Assembly (NCBI GenBank): GCA_005281725.1
Contig: SSBO01000001.1
Location: 686,956 to 750,955, forward strand
Direction of reading: 5' to 3'
DNA from: Wuchereria bancrofti
Lineage: Eukaryota > Nematoda > Chromadorea > Rhabditida > Onchocercidae
Length of the DNA: 64,000 nt
The notes beneath the pieces were generated by a model. It saw only the letters and a list, made by a program, of their open reading frames with translations, did no database searches and was not told where the DNA came from. Both the position numbers and the translations under genes were made by a program. Below, piece by piece: positions 9,781-23,400 of the stretch; within the stretch, counting starts at the first letter, position 1, and each line of letters opens with the position of its first letter.

Positions 9781-12520
9781 GAACCAGTTCACCAGCATAC
9801 TTCCCTTGATGATCGGCACAATAGTATTACCTCTCTTCTTTCATCTTATTTTATTCACATCAAGCATTTTGCTATTGTTGCTCTATTCTTACTCTTATTA
9901 TTATTATTATTTTTATCAATGAATCAATAAAATCCGATGAATACTTATGTTAAATCATATCAATTAATCTTGTTTATAATATTTAATTTACTGTAACAGT
10001 AACTATTACTCATTACTATTGCATAATTTTTTTAAATCATATTTCTCTCTCTCTCTCTCTAATAGGAAGTATCTGACAAAACCTTTGATAAATTAATAAT
10101 ATCATCTTGAAACATTTATTAATAATGTTTATCAGTGTTCTTTTTAGGTTTAAATAATCAATAAGTCTACTTTTAATATATCTTAGCAATTTTGATATAC
10201 AGTAAACTTTAGCTAGTTTACTTTATTAAACATAAATCAATTGTCATTTTTCTAACTAATATTAAATAAGCAGCAAATATAACCAATTACGCTCAATTTA
10301 CCATGCATTTTCCTGTTACTACGATAGATATCATATAATGATAATGTACTTATTAGTAGAATAAAAAATAATTTAACATACTTTCTTGTAAACTAACCAA
10401 AAGAATTCATATCAGATTTTACGTCCAAAAAAAAAAATATCAATTTTGCCAGAAATTGAATAGCAAAAAAAAAGAAGAAAAAAATAGGATGGTGGTTTTT
10501 ATTGAAAAATTGTACGTATTAAATGCAAAAAATATCCATTAAAGCAAAATCCTGAAACGAGAACCGATCCGAAATTGAAAAATAAATCATTTAGAGAGAT
10601 TTGTATTGCTTCTGAAAACAATTTCCTACATTTGTTTATGAAAAAATATATATATATCAGCTCGTCTTTCTCTAAAAAAAAAGATAGTAATAAAAATAAT
10701 AAAAAAAAGACTTTTGATGCAAAGATTTACAAAAAACGATTGAAATAATTCACTGATGACATTTTTTTTTTTAATTTAAAAGTGATATTTTTGATACGTT
10801 TTGCAAAAATTTTTGTAAAAGCATGAAAATGATTTTCAGAATTCTTCCAGTCATTAGTTTCTAAAAATTTTTGAGCTTTTCTAGAAATAATTATGATTTT
10901 AATTTTTTACCAAATAATATTCGTAGATTTCATCTAAAAACATCAAAAGTTTTAGCAGAGATAAATTTATTAAAAAATAACTATTTTAATTTTTTTACAT
11001 CTTTTAATATCTTCTAATTATGAAAGTTTCTAGTAGTCACTTTATTATACTAATGATTTTAATTTCATATCGAAGTAGTATATATCACGGATCTCATTCA
11101 AAATGTATTAAGCATCTCTTCATTTAAATTTAAATTTGTATCTTTGAAACATTAACTTTCATCTTTAACTATAATCCTAATCACATCAAAGTAGTTTCTA
11201 AAATTTAAATATTACAAACTATTCTTAAATATTTTAAAAATTACTTAATTATTATATATGTATTCCAAAACTATTTAATTACTTTGAATATTGCCAAAAT
11301 CAAGCGTACTTCTTTTCCCTAAGAAGTATTGATATATGAGACTCTTGTAACAATAATTATATTGATGATTACAATTCTATTTCTAACTAGCTCATAATCT
11401 ATGAAAATATTATTATATTTGAAATTTGTCAAGGTAACAAAATTAAACTAATATAAACTTCAAAATTTTCTTATCGTTTAAAAATTTTTGTAGATCATTT
11501 TATTAGTCTATTGAGGGCTGTAAATAATCTTGTTATTTGATGATGATAATGATTGAAATTTTCAACTACTTCTAGGGAATATTTCTCTTGAGAGAACTAT
11601 CTTTTATTAATGATAAAAAGGAGGGGAGAGAAGAGGTTAGGCGGAAAATAGAAAAAATAGACCACCCGAATTGCTACTAATTGCGACCACCCAAATAGTA
11701 AAAATTAGTTCGATCCAAGCCAAGGCATATGGTGATGTAACGCAAACATTTATTTGTTATTTTTCTTATGCTTTCCTTGAAAAATAAGCATAATTCCTCT
11801 TGTGCTATTTCAATTTTTTTTTTCTTTTTTTTTTTTGTTATCTCATTGTTCACATTTAACCAAAATGTTGTATGCTTTACAACATTTTCGTTTCTTTTTT
11901 GTTTTTTTCTTCCTCACTCTTTCTCTCTTTCTCTTTCTCCCCCGCTTCTCTTTTTTTCCCGAATTTTTCATTGGTTTGGAAAAGAATTTTTTGAGGGAGC
12001 CAAAAATTTTTATTTTTTGAGTGCATATATGTTATAGCTAAAATTTTTTCTTCTAATCTATGGAACTTTTTATGCTCGCTAAAAAGAAAAGAGAAGAAAA
12101 AAAGAAATTTCAAAAAATATACTTCCTTTTTGTTACTTTTTTATAGGAAAATAATTTACTGTTTTATTTCTTTATCAAAAATTTACAAATTATTTTCTTA
12201 TACATTCTTGAAATGTAATTGAATTTCTCCTTTCCACTTTTTTGAGTTAATTTTAGAAGTTTTTTATGAATTTAAATATTTAGTATATAATAAATAAAAC
12301 ATTCTAATTTAAATGATATTTCTTTTCTTGTCTCGTTCATTTTCTTTTACTTACTTTAATCCACCAAAAAATTTTGCATATGTTAATTAACAACTTAAAT
12401 AGTTCCAATATTAAGTATTATATGGAACAAATAATTAAATAATCTGATATTACTAGTAATAGAAAAATTTTCAACTCAATCATATTAATCATAATCATTT
12501 CTGTTAAGTATTAAGTCTTA

Positions 12521-12680
12521 TCATTTTCTATTCATTTCAATTAAAAGCATTACAAATATCATAAATAGCATCAATTAAGTATGGAGCTAAAAGTAAGAGA
12601 TATGTCCTAAAATTAAATTTCCTTTCAAAATTAATAATTTCAAATGACAATGATCTTTTCTTTTTTCTTTCTCCTTTTTA
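12521..12680. repeat. 160-bp direct duplication, copy A
   Basis: This block matches 12831-12990 at a constant offset of 310 bases without indels. By eye there are about nine mismatches in the first 150 bases. It starts TCATTTTCTATTCATTTCAA and includes AAGTAAGAGATATGTCCTAA. No coding potential, terminal inverted repeats or target-site duplications are evident. Confidence 0.9.
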
Positions 12681-12830
12681 AGGTAATAAGCCATCTACAG
12701 TATTTTCTCCCTGATTGCTACTGTAATATGGTATGATACAGTAGTATATCTGGTTACAACAATCAATAATTTATGTGCTTCTGGACAAATTTGTTTTACT
12801 AAAACCACATTACTTTCACTTATAATATGA

Positions 12831-12990
12831 TCATTTTCTATTCATTTCAATTAAAAGCATTACAAATATCATAAATAGCATCAGTTAAGTGTAGAGATAA
12901 AAGTAAGAGATATGTCCTAAAATTAAATTTCCTTCTAAAATTAATAATTTCAAATGACAATAATCCTTTCTTTTTTCTTCCGCCTTTTTC
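12831..12990. repeat. 160-bp direct duplication, copy B
   Basis: This is the partner of 12521-12680 in the same orientation. Between the copies lies unique sequence with a small inverted repeat, CTACTGTA (12718-12725) and TACAGTAG (12737-12744). The open frame at 12847-13035 on the minus strand is a by-product and is not called. Confidence 0.9.
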
Positions 12991-14073
12991 TCCATTCTTA
13001 CATTTAATATAAAAAATGAAATTTTGAAATTTCAAAATCTTTTGTATCTCTTATTTAATCACGAAAAAAAAAATGGAATGTAAGAAGAAGGAATAAATTT
13101 GATGACCTAATAAATATATCTATATATTGATAGAAAATGAAAGAGAAAAAAGAAAGAGAGAGAGAGAGGGTGGAAGAGTGAGGGAGAGAAGGAACAACAG
13201 AAAAAAAGCAGAAAATTAGCATGAAAAGAATAAAAATGAAAATAATGAGTGATTGAGGAAAAGAAGAACGAAGAAAGAGAAGGAATTATGATAAATGAAG
13301 AGAGAAATGATTGAAATATGAAGTTGAAAAGAGAAAAAAAGGAAAAAAAACTCTAAGATAATGGGATAAATCCTGTTTGCAACAGCAATTTTGAATATAT
13401 TTTCGTTGCATACGCATATACAATTCATTCTATTATGATATTTCTTTTGGGATAAATTAAAAAATAAAAAAAAAAGAAACAAAAAGAAAAGGAAAAAGAA
13501 CAAAAAGAAGAAAGAAAGAAAAATATGTTTATAAATGGTGAGATGGAGAGAAGAAAAAAGAATAAAAAAAGAATGGAGAAGTAAATTTATCAATTTTTAA
13601 ATAACTAAAATTAGTAAAGTAAAAAAGAGAATGAGGGAAAGAAAAAAAGAAATTATTTCATTTTTTTTCGTTTTCCTTCTTTCTAGAAAATATTTGATGA
13701 TATAAAAAAAAACAAAAAATAAAACAACTTTTTTTGTCTGCTTATTTGTTTCTTCTTTTTATTCTTTCTCAAAAAAAAAAGAAGAAAATAAAAAATAAAA
13801 CAAATTACGACTAAATTGTATTTCTTTCTTTTTTCGGAATGATTGGTTTTTTTTTTATTCCTTTTTTTTCTTTTTTGGTTTGAAAAAACAAAACAAAAGT
13901 AAGAAGAAGTAAAAAGAGAGAGAGAAAAAAAATTAAAATTGATAAAAAAGTAGGATGAGAAAAAGAAAAGAAATAATTTTGAAGAAAAAAAAAAGACAAA
14001 TATAAAAGAAATGAATGAATGAATGAATTGTATGATATTCTTTAAAAGAGAAGGATTATATGCTTTAGATAGG

Positions 14074-14078
<5 letters not shown>

Positions 14079-14103
<25 letters not shown>
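14079..14103. repeat. (TA)n microsatellite
   Basis: About twelve TA units. Confidence 0.9.
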
Positions 14104-14104
<1 letters not shown>

Positions 14105-14397
14105 AAAGCTTCTAGATATTTCTATTAAATTCACTAAAGTAAAAGAAAAAAAAAAGAAAGAAAACGAGAGAAAAAAAGGGACAAAATGGGATAAGAATGC
14201 ATCACATACCGTATCCTTAGCAAACTCACTAACTGGCTGATTCATTCATGACACTAACTGACTGATTTGACTATATATTTTCAAAAATTTTCAACTACAT
14301 CCTCCCCTTTTCTATTCTCTCTTCTCATCTCTCTCTCTATGAATGAATCAATTTTCTCTTCACTCAACTGACAAACCTTTATCGACCTACACAGACT

Positions 14398-14444
14398 AAT
14401 ACACACACACACACATGCACACACATACACATGCATACACACAT
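14398..14444. repeat. AC/ATGCAC microsatellite
   Basis: ACACAC followed by ACATGCAC-type variants over 47 bases. Confidence 0.85.
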
Positions 14445-17400
14445 CCATAGATATAAGCAAATTTATATATAATTACCTACTATCTTAAGGAATTAATATT
14501 TTGCATAATAAATATAGTTAACAATATAAATCAGTTTTTCTCTTCTAAAAACAATCATCAATGGATGATTATTTGATATGATTTAGAGCTGAGAGTAACA
14601 TACTTAATTTTAGCTTTCTATCAATAATTGATTGATCAAAATTTTCAAATCGATTTGCAGGTGATACCCTGAAAAAAAAAAAGAACATTTGATGTACTAT
14701 TGCTTATTACTTACTTGTTGTAAATTTTAATGCTACAAAATTATCATACCTTAATTAATAATATATTGCTAGTTTTTTTCGTTTTTTTTCTGTTTGAAAA
14801 AGTTTTGCATCAATAATTTTTGTCTAAAGTAAGGAAATATAAAGTTTACATTGTGTTGCTATTGTTGTTATTGCTTTACAATTTATAACTTTTACAGCAA
14901 ATTACAATTGTCATTATATTTCACTGATATTATTAATTAACATGCATTAAAATATTATCATTTCAGTGTTTATCTATATTTTGAAGACTGGCAGAATGAA
15001 AATTCATCAACAATGCTTATGGTTTAAAATATTGGAGTATAACGAACAACAATAGGAAAATAAAGGTAAGTAGCATGAAAATTTTATTATGAAAAGGATT
15101 TTATTTAGAGTGTCAACTACTAATACAATCAGTTATCAACGATTAGCTCTCATTGATAATACGTAACGATATTTGAATCATTAGCTATTTAATTTGAATC
15201 ATTTTGAAATTTTGATCATTAAATTATGATAATATAAAATATTAGACCGTTCTTGAATATTTCAACAATTTTTTTTCAGATCTAATCACTTTTCACTGCT
15301 TATTCAAGATAATTAACAAGTTGAACGATTGATAAATCATGAAAGAAATCATCTTATGTTAGCAAAGAATTCATCTTATATTAAAGTTATAAAATATAGA
15401 AGCATTCAAATATGTAGGTTCTTCGTTTTTGATTTATCATTTTGAAAAATGAATTATAAAATATGATTGTTGAAATAATAGTAATTTAAGTTTGAGCAGA
15501 ATTTGAAGTGAAAATGTGAACATAATTTAAATTGTATAGCAGAAGATCGCATAAATTATATGCATATACAATTAGATTTAATTTTGATTCAAAAAGGAAT
15601 TCAAATTATATTTTTATTTTTTTTTTTAAATTGTATCATACTAATAGCTTGAGGGAATGATTTTGTTGCTAAACTAAACAAATTATTCTAATCTATAATA
15701 TTTCTTCACTTTTATATTTTACAATCATATAAGTATTATTACCATTTCCTTAAAGATTTGCTTTTTTGGCTTTTCTAGGCTTTTATTATTGAAGAAGAAT
15801 TAAGCGCAAAAGACTGGACGATTCTAAGCGGCGAAATATCAAAATACAATGAAACGAATTATTTCATTAATGAAAGCAGTCGACAATTTCGAATACTGTA
15901 ATTCTTTTATTGCTCTCATGTAGGTTGTAGCAGATGGATTTTACTTACAGTGTTAATATTTATAGCTATCGAAAACTATTGAATTTAGTCGGATAGTAAT
16001 TTGATCGAGTGAATTCAATCAATCAATCAATAAATTATAAGCTAATCATTATTATATTAAGTTATTCTAAGCATATTTCAAAATTTTATCACTATTTAAG
16101 AGATAGACGGATGATTAAATGAAATTATAACAAAATTAAAAAAATAGCAGAAAGCTAAGTATTATTAAATGTTTTAAATTTTTTGTTCACAAAAAAGAGA
16201 TTTTAATAGAATTAGGCAAACTATTGCGTTGTATAAATTTTCCCAAATAATAACTTTCATTCATTCTTTTCTTTCATTCTTCTAATATTTTAAAATTGGT
16301 AAAACTTTAAAAAATTGTCAAGTTTAAGTTGCAGGAATCAAAGTGATCTATAACAAGCATAATCCATGCAAAAATAAAGAAATGAACTGGAAAGTATATG
16401 TCAGAGAAGATAGAAGTGAAAAAGCATTCTAGCAAGTTAGTTATTTTGACAAGTTCAAATTAATTTACAATAATTATAAAGTTAACGAACGATGATAAAG
16501 TTAAATTATTAGTATATCTTGTAAAGCAAATAAATTTCATATATTATAAATAAATTTTCACATAAATTCTTGCTTAAAAAAGTTATAATACTTTTATTAG
16601 AGGCTAAAAGATAAAAAACAATTGAATATAATCATAAAAAATTTTAAAAACATACATAAATTTTTAATTTATGAAGCTATAAAATTTTCAACGCAAAAAC
16701 ATTGATGTTAATTTTGGCGAAATTAATTTTAATTACTTTAAAATAGTTAGATTTCACAACATATTGTTGTTGCAATATTCACTGATAAGAATTAAAAAAA
16801 AAAAGACAATAGCATATACTATCACCTTTAAGTAATGTTATTTAAATTAAATTTATTAAGCTATAAAATTCAATATGTTGTTGTTGTTGCTGCAATATTT
16901 AATAAAAAAATTTTTCCAAAAAAATTCTGATTTTCGGATTTTATCAGTAAAAAGAAATTTTGATATCTTAGTGCTTTACGTAATTTTAACATAAGTAAAT
17001 ATTAGTTAAATTCTTCCAGACGTAAAACATTTTTACAACAATAATTACATTACAAAAATATATTTTAAAAATTTTTCATTTTCAATACATCAAATAAATT
17101 TCATAAAAGAAAAATAAGCAAATATGAGATACATTAAACTATATGTTGTAATTTATTTCTTTTAAATTACTTCTTATATTTTCAGTAAAAAATGTGTAAA
17201 AAATAAAGTAAAGTAAAATAGCTTGACTTTTTAATATTGCCAGGTCGAAAAAAAAAAGAAATTTAATATACTAATTTTATTTTTATGCATCTGAATTATC
17301 TAAAAATTGGTAGAATAATTTGATCAATTTATTCAAAAATCCAGTTATTTAAAAAAAAAGGCTAGAAAAATTAAGTTTTCAATTTAGTTTTGAAGGCATT

Positions 17401-20400
17401 GAATTTTTAAGAGACTAAAAAAATTCCAATTTCAGGAACTAAACTGTAAATTGCATTTGTCAATTCTATGACTAACAATTTTAAAATATTAATACTTCTC
17501 AACTAATAACAACCATTTGTTCCGAGATTTCTTGCTAATAGTATAATATCATTGCATTGGTAATAGTTAGATATGATCGAATTCGATAGAAAATTAAATG
17601 ATTCAATTTTTGATTGATAATTTCCTGATCTGATCAAATCTTCTGATGTGATTGTGCTTTTCTGCTTCATATAATCATAGTTTTTGGCTTAATTATGACA
17701 AATATGGGATAAGTTGATACATCATAATCTGATAATTGATAATTAATTAAATTTTAATTCTAAGTAATAGGAGCATAAATTTTACAGTTAAATTATTTTT
17801 AATTTTCAACAACAACAGCAACAACAACAGTAGTAACAAATGATCTAAAGTATTTGACTGTTTTAATAATTTTAATTATAATTTTAAAGAAAAATTATAA
17901 CATTTTTAGTATAAAAAGTAAAAATTTTTGAGGAAAATTATTCATGGAAAAAAAAAGTCATAAAATTCGATTTAGATAAATCTCTAAATTGATATAAGAG
18001 CCAAATGGACAAATTATATGGCTATAAGAGGACACATGAGCAAACAATTCATTTGAATAACAAAGACTTTTAGGATCGTTGAAGGGTGGTAAATGGTAAC
18101 GAAAGATTTCCGGTTGCGATTTTAACTGGAACAGTTGGTTTGATGAATTTGTCGCGATGCATGCAATTGTCACGCAACGGATGATGCATGCATTATCAGA
18201 AATTCATCAAATCATGCTCTTACAGGCAATGAAGCCAAGAAATAAATATGATAAAAACGATGTTTAGGGATTGAAAAAACTGAAATAGAAAAAAAGGTTA
18301 AAGTTTTAGATTTGTAATTCTACAGAAATTCATATCGGTTAATTGTAATTAATGCTATTATTATAGCTAATAATTAATACCATAAATTAATCTAATATAA
18401 TAATATCTGTTACTGATACTATTTATCATTAATTTTCTATGTCATTAATACTATTTATAAATTACTTATAGATACAATGGTTAAGCAAAATTGTAAAATG
18501 CAATCTCAGTGATTTTGCTCATTTTGCAGGACGAATATTAAATATAATTATTCATCAAACAGGTATGATTTCTTATTTAATGAAATTTTACAATATATTC
18601 ATTTATTAACTTCTATTAACTAATATTTTATGCATAAAACTGTACATATAAAAATGTACAAATTTAAGAAAAATAAATTTAAAATAAGCATGAAATTATA
18701 ATTTAAATTATCATTAAATCTTAAATGAATTAGAACAAAAGATAAATAACCAATCAGTTTTCGCTTCTTCTCATTTTATTTCCTTTCATTTACAAATATC
18801 AGAATGTTTAAAAAGTACAAAATTAAATTGATTTAAAGAAAAAAAAAAAACAAGAAAAACCTGTCAAATAATTTCATCTCTTCTTTTTTAATTCAATTTT
18901 TTTTCTCTCCCTTTATTTTTCTTTTTATTAATCAAAAAAAAAAGATAAAATAATAAGACGGAATTTTTGCTCTTTAAAAATATTTTAATTAAAAAGAAAA
19001 AGTGAAAGAAAAAAATAACAATAATAGTAGGACCATGAATGATGAATATATAGGCGCTGATGTTCGGATAAAAATGGCCTCATTGTTGAAGGCCTAAAGG
19101 CAAAAATTAAGGAAGAGGCAATCTTGTCAGTTGATCGTTTTTATCATTATTGTCGGCAAACATCAAACGAATTCAGATGGTAAAACAAAAGTGATGCAAA
19201 GAGATAGGAAAAATGAAAAACTTTTTGTAGATTTTTTTTTTATGGAAGGGTTTTTTTTTTTTCATTGGGATGGCGTATATGTGTAGATATATCTCTTAGT
19301 AATATATCTAATAAATGATATATCTAATATCTGAAATGAAATTAGAATTCATATTTCTAATTGTGTTAAATGTGGATTAATTGCATTTATGCAATCTATG
19401 TAAAGTAAATAAATAAATATATATGTGTATTTTGATTCGTTTTTTCTAAAATTTTTGAAATGCTAAATCTAAAATATTTTTAAAATGTTAAAATCTCAAT
19501 GTTAATTTCTAAAATGTTAAAGAAAAAAGCTTTTTTTCTCTCTCTCTGTTTTTCTCTCTCTTTCGCTTTCTCTTATCTGATTTTCATAAATTACAAAAAT
19601 ATATTTGAATTACAAAATTCCATATCTTTCTTTTTTTTCCTTTCTCTCTTTTTTCTTCTCCTATAGATTACGTTTAATATTCTTCAAATTTCAAATATAC
19701 TTGAAATTTATCAATTTGAAAATTTTTTTTACTAATTTAATAAACCATAAGTGAAATTAACATAAACAATAAATTATTTATAGTGAAAGCATCGAAACGC
19801 CGTTCTTAAGCATTGGTAAAAAAAAATATTGCTGTAAATTTATAAAATTATTAAGTAAACTTGTTAAAATCAGCAAATATTTTAAATTGAGCAGTAGCAA
19901 AATGTTTTGTTTGAAATTTGAGAAATTCAAAGTTTATAAAAATTCTTTACAAAATGAAAGTAGTATAAAAAAAAAAAAGCGTACATTAAAACGAAAAAGC
20001 GCATATGGCATAAATAGTGTAAATTTAAGTCAGCTAATATCATTGAAAGTGCTCGTCAAGATTTATGCAAGAAAAAAAAAAGCTCATTGGTTGATGTGAG
20101 ATATGATAATAAACTTTTTCATCTTAATTAATTAGTGTTTAATAGTGTGAAGTTTTTTTTTCCTCTTTTTGTCTTTTTTTTGATGCGCAATGTGTTATAG
20201 TTAGAAGCATAAATTTCAATTTGAATATAACCATATGCTTTTATTGATTTAATTTAAAGATAAAAAAAAATCGTAAGTTAACTGATAAAAGCAGAAAGAT
20301 GATCCGTGTCTTTTTTTCTTTCTTTCTTTTTTTTTTTTTTATTTTTGCCAATTGAAATAGCAATTTTAGTAGTTTGAGTGATTTGGAATTGTTTTTAACA

Positions 20401-23400
20401 TTTTTTAAGCTTTGGATTTGAAATTAAAATTAAACTAGATAGTATTTGTAATTCATTTGCTCTCCTATAATACAAAATAATCAACAATTGTACTTTCAAA
20501 ATTAACAAAGGCAAAATGTTGAATTTTGAAAGTATAAATAAGCAATGTAAGAATTGTCAACAATTTAATTATCAAAAGAACGAATTAATATAAATGAATA
20601 AATTAATTCAAAAAATTGAGAAATTAAAACATAAAAATTTACTAAGTCAAAAAAAGTAAGAAAAAATCTAGTTGTTGAATACACTTGGAATTATTATTAT
20701 TACTATTATTTAATTATCTAATTAATGATACTGCAGTAGAATAAATTTGTAAAATTTTTATTTTTTCAAAAATTTTTAAATAGATTTAAATTTCTGAAAC
20801 TAACACAATACAACTAACAATATCAAAAAGTATTTAATCACTAATCTGTTAATTAATTTCTGAACTATTTTTACAATAATACCATTTCATTTTTTTCACA
20901 CTTTCTCTTCATTTTTCTCTCTTTCTCTCTCTCTTTTTCTCTGTCTTTTCTTATTTCAATTTTAGCTTATACTAAGTGTTACAGTAAATTCCAAAAAAAA
21001 AAAAAATGGAACGAAATTGAAAAAAAAAGTGAAAACTTCAAACAAACAATTTACACAGCATGAAAGGAATGAAATTTAATGAAATTATACAACTTCATCT
21101 TTAAACATGCTTTATAGTAGGATACGAAGAGGTGTCATTTGCCCGTAACTCTCACGGGTAACCTCTCATTCCTTTTTTTTTTCTTCTTTTTTTTCTTGTG
21201 GTTTTCTCTTTGCAAAAACCGCAACGGCAAGCGGTGTGATGAAAAGAAACTATAATGAAAGGTGGTGGTTAGATGAAAGGGAAATTTTGAAAAATTTTTC
21301 AAGAAACAAACGACAATTTTTTGAATTAGAGCTATTTTGTCATATATCTTTTGAAATCTATGCAAAATGAATTGTGTAAATAGAATTATACCTAACATTA
21401 GACTGTAGAACAATTAAGGATATTTGAAAAATTTAAAGAGTTGTAGTTTTAAAATAATTTTAAATGATTAATTGATTTAAATAGATAAATATTAAACCAT
21501 TCAAAAATTTTATTAGCATATTATCATTTTGTTATATATATTTTTTACTTTTTTATCAATAAAACTCAAAATTTGTCTTTTTTAGAAAGAATCGATAGTG
21601 TTTACAAATGAGTTACTGATTTAAATAATTGAAATTTTGATTTCTTATTCTTTTAATCATTTTTTTCTTTTTAAATTGAACGAAAAAAAATTGCTGTGTT
21701 AACATTTGGTATCGAAGTAATGGCGCAAGTGGGGTGTGAACAGGAAGAGTTAAATTGATATGAGTTTTAAAATGAATGGAAAAAAACTACAATTTAAATA
21801 ATTCAAGAAACAGGGAAAAGAAAATTATGAAAACAAAAAAAGCAATGTCAAAATAAACTTTTCATATTTCATTTTTTGTGAATTTTTTTAGAAGAAAACT
21901 AAAAAAATGTGTAAAAAAGCAAATATAAATTACGTAAAATAAAATACAAAAAAAGAAGAAAAAAAGAAATTTAAAATTTGAAATAATTTTTTTCATTTCT
22001 ATTACTTTTTTCATTTAATGAGTTTGCTTCTTCATTCATTTCTTTTTTAAAAATTTAAAAACAAAAAAAAAAAAATGTCAACTTTTCGGTGAATTTCTTT
22101 GAAACAAATTATCAAAGCTATCCATCCATCCTATCTATCTATCCATCCATGCATTTGGTTTAAATCTATATCAGGTCAATAAATCGAGCTCATAAAATTC
22201 TCATCGGATTGCTAACTTGTTGCAGCTGCTGTTTATGCCGAAAAAGATAAAAAAAAAATTGAGGAAAAAAAAAAAGAAATACATTTAATGTTTGACCTTT
22301 TTGACCTTTTTTCATTTATTAGCTAATTAATTTTTAAATAATGTTGAAAAGCGGCTATCTTATTATATTATATGATAGCATAAATAGGTAGGTAATACCG
22401 ATTGTTGTTTAGTAATTATAATTATTACTACTATGTTGACGAAGGGTCATAAAAGTCTAACGCTACTGAACACTGTTGCCAATGACCTTTGTTTTCTTTA
22501 CGATCATTATTTAAACGGTCGTAAAATTTAGTTCGAAATTTTTGAAAAATCTGTTCTTTTCCAGAATATTTATTTAGAAACAAAAAAAAAATCTTTTTTT
22601 TCCTCCTCTTTCAACTTATTTAAACGTTTTATTAAATTTAATTCTGTAAAAAAAAAAAAAGGAATATTTCTTTTAAGAAATTGTTTATATTTGATTATTA
22701 TTAATTATTTATTATTGATACGGCTTTTTTTTACGTGTCATTGTTATAATCATTCTGAGAAGATTATTTCATTTTTCCGGAATAATCTTTTTTGATTGTT
22801 TACGATCATCGTCAGGAAATAATCTTTAATACCAATAAATGATTAATTTTATTGTTGAAGAGAAGATAATAAATTTGATTGTTAAAATTTTCAGGATTAA
22901 AGCTAAAAGTGAAGTTAAGATTGTAAATTGCGATATCAATGATTCTTTTATCGTTTAAGATAAGCTATTATGTTTAATTGCTTAATTTTCGAGATGAAAA
23001 TTAAAATGTGAAATTAAAACTATAGTTTGCAATGTTAACATTAGACATTGTCTGATATATAACTTACAGTTAAGAAAAATCTTAAAGGTAACGTAAACAA
23101 TTACTTTCCAATTTTAGATTTCAAAAAAAAAAAAATAAATAAACAAATAAATAAAAGCGTAAATTAATTTAGCATTTCATAAAATAATCATATAGCAATG
23201 AATTAGATCGATATTTAAACGAATATCAAAAATGTATTGCTAGACTAACTTAATTGGAACCGGATAATTCCGAACCGGATAAACCATTACTTTTGCCGGT
23301 TCAACTTTTCCAAGAAATTTTCCTATGCCTTGCATTTGAGGCTTTTAATCTTCTTTCAATTCATATTATATAGATTTTTTTTACTGAATTAAAAAAAAAC

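Larger units (their letters stand above)
5691..12520. other. Gene desert, segment 1
   Basis: Apart from the items annotated, I see no gene. A more complex patch at 8517-8580 contains GGCGCC and CATATGCGCATC; GGCGCC also occurs at about 8399. A short CT run lies at about 10045-10060. The rest is A+T-rich. Confidence 0.6.

Noticed and set aside
11700..11735. AGTTCGATCCAAGCC, resembling a tRNA T-loop
   Set aside because: No complementary T-stem, acceptor stem or A-box lies at the right distance.
11768..12113. Phe-, Ser- and Lys-rich frames on both strands
   Set aside because: They are produced by pyrimidine- and purine-rich tracts, with mutually overlapping frames and no splice or homology support.
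13216..13999. Long Phe/Leu-rich minus-strand frames
   Set aside because: They come from a purine-rich plus strand; the composition is membrane-like only because of T-rich codons.
19887..20099. Lys-rich plus-strand frame
   Set aside because: It starts at TTG and is dominated by A-rich codons; its length is within chance expectation.
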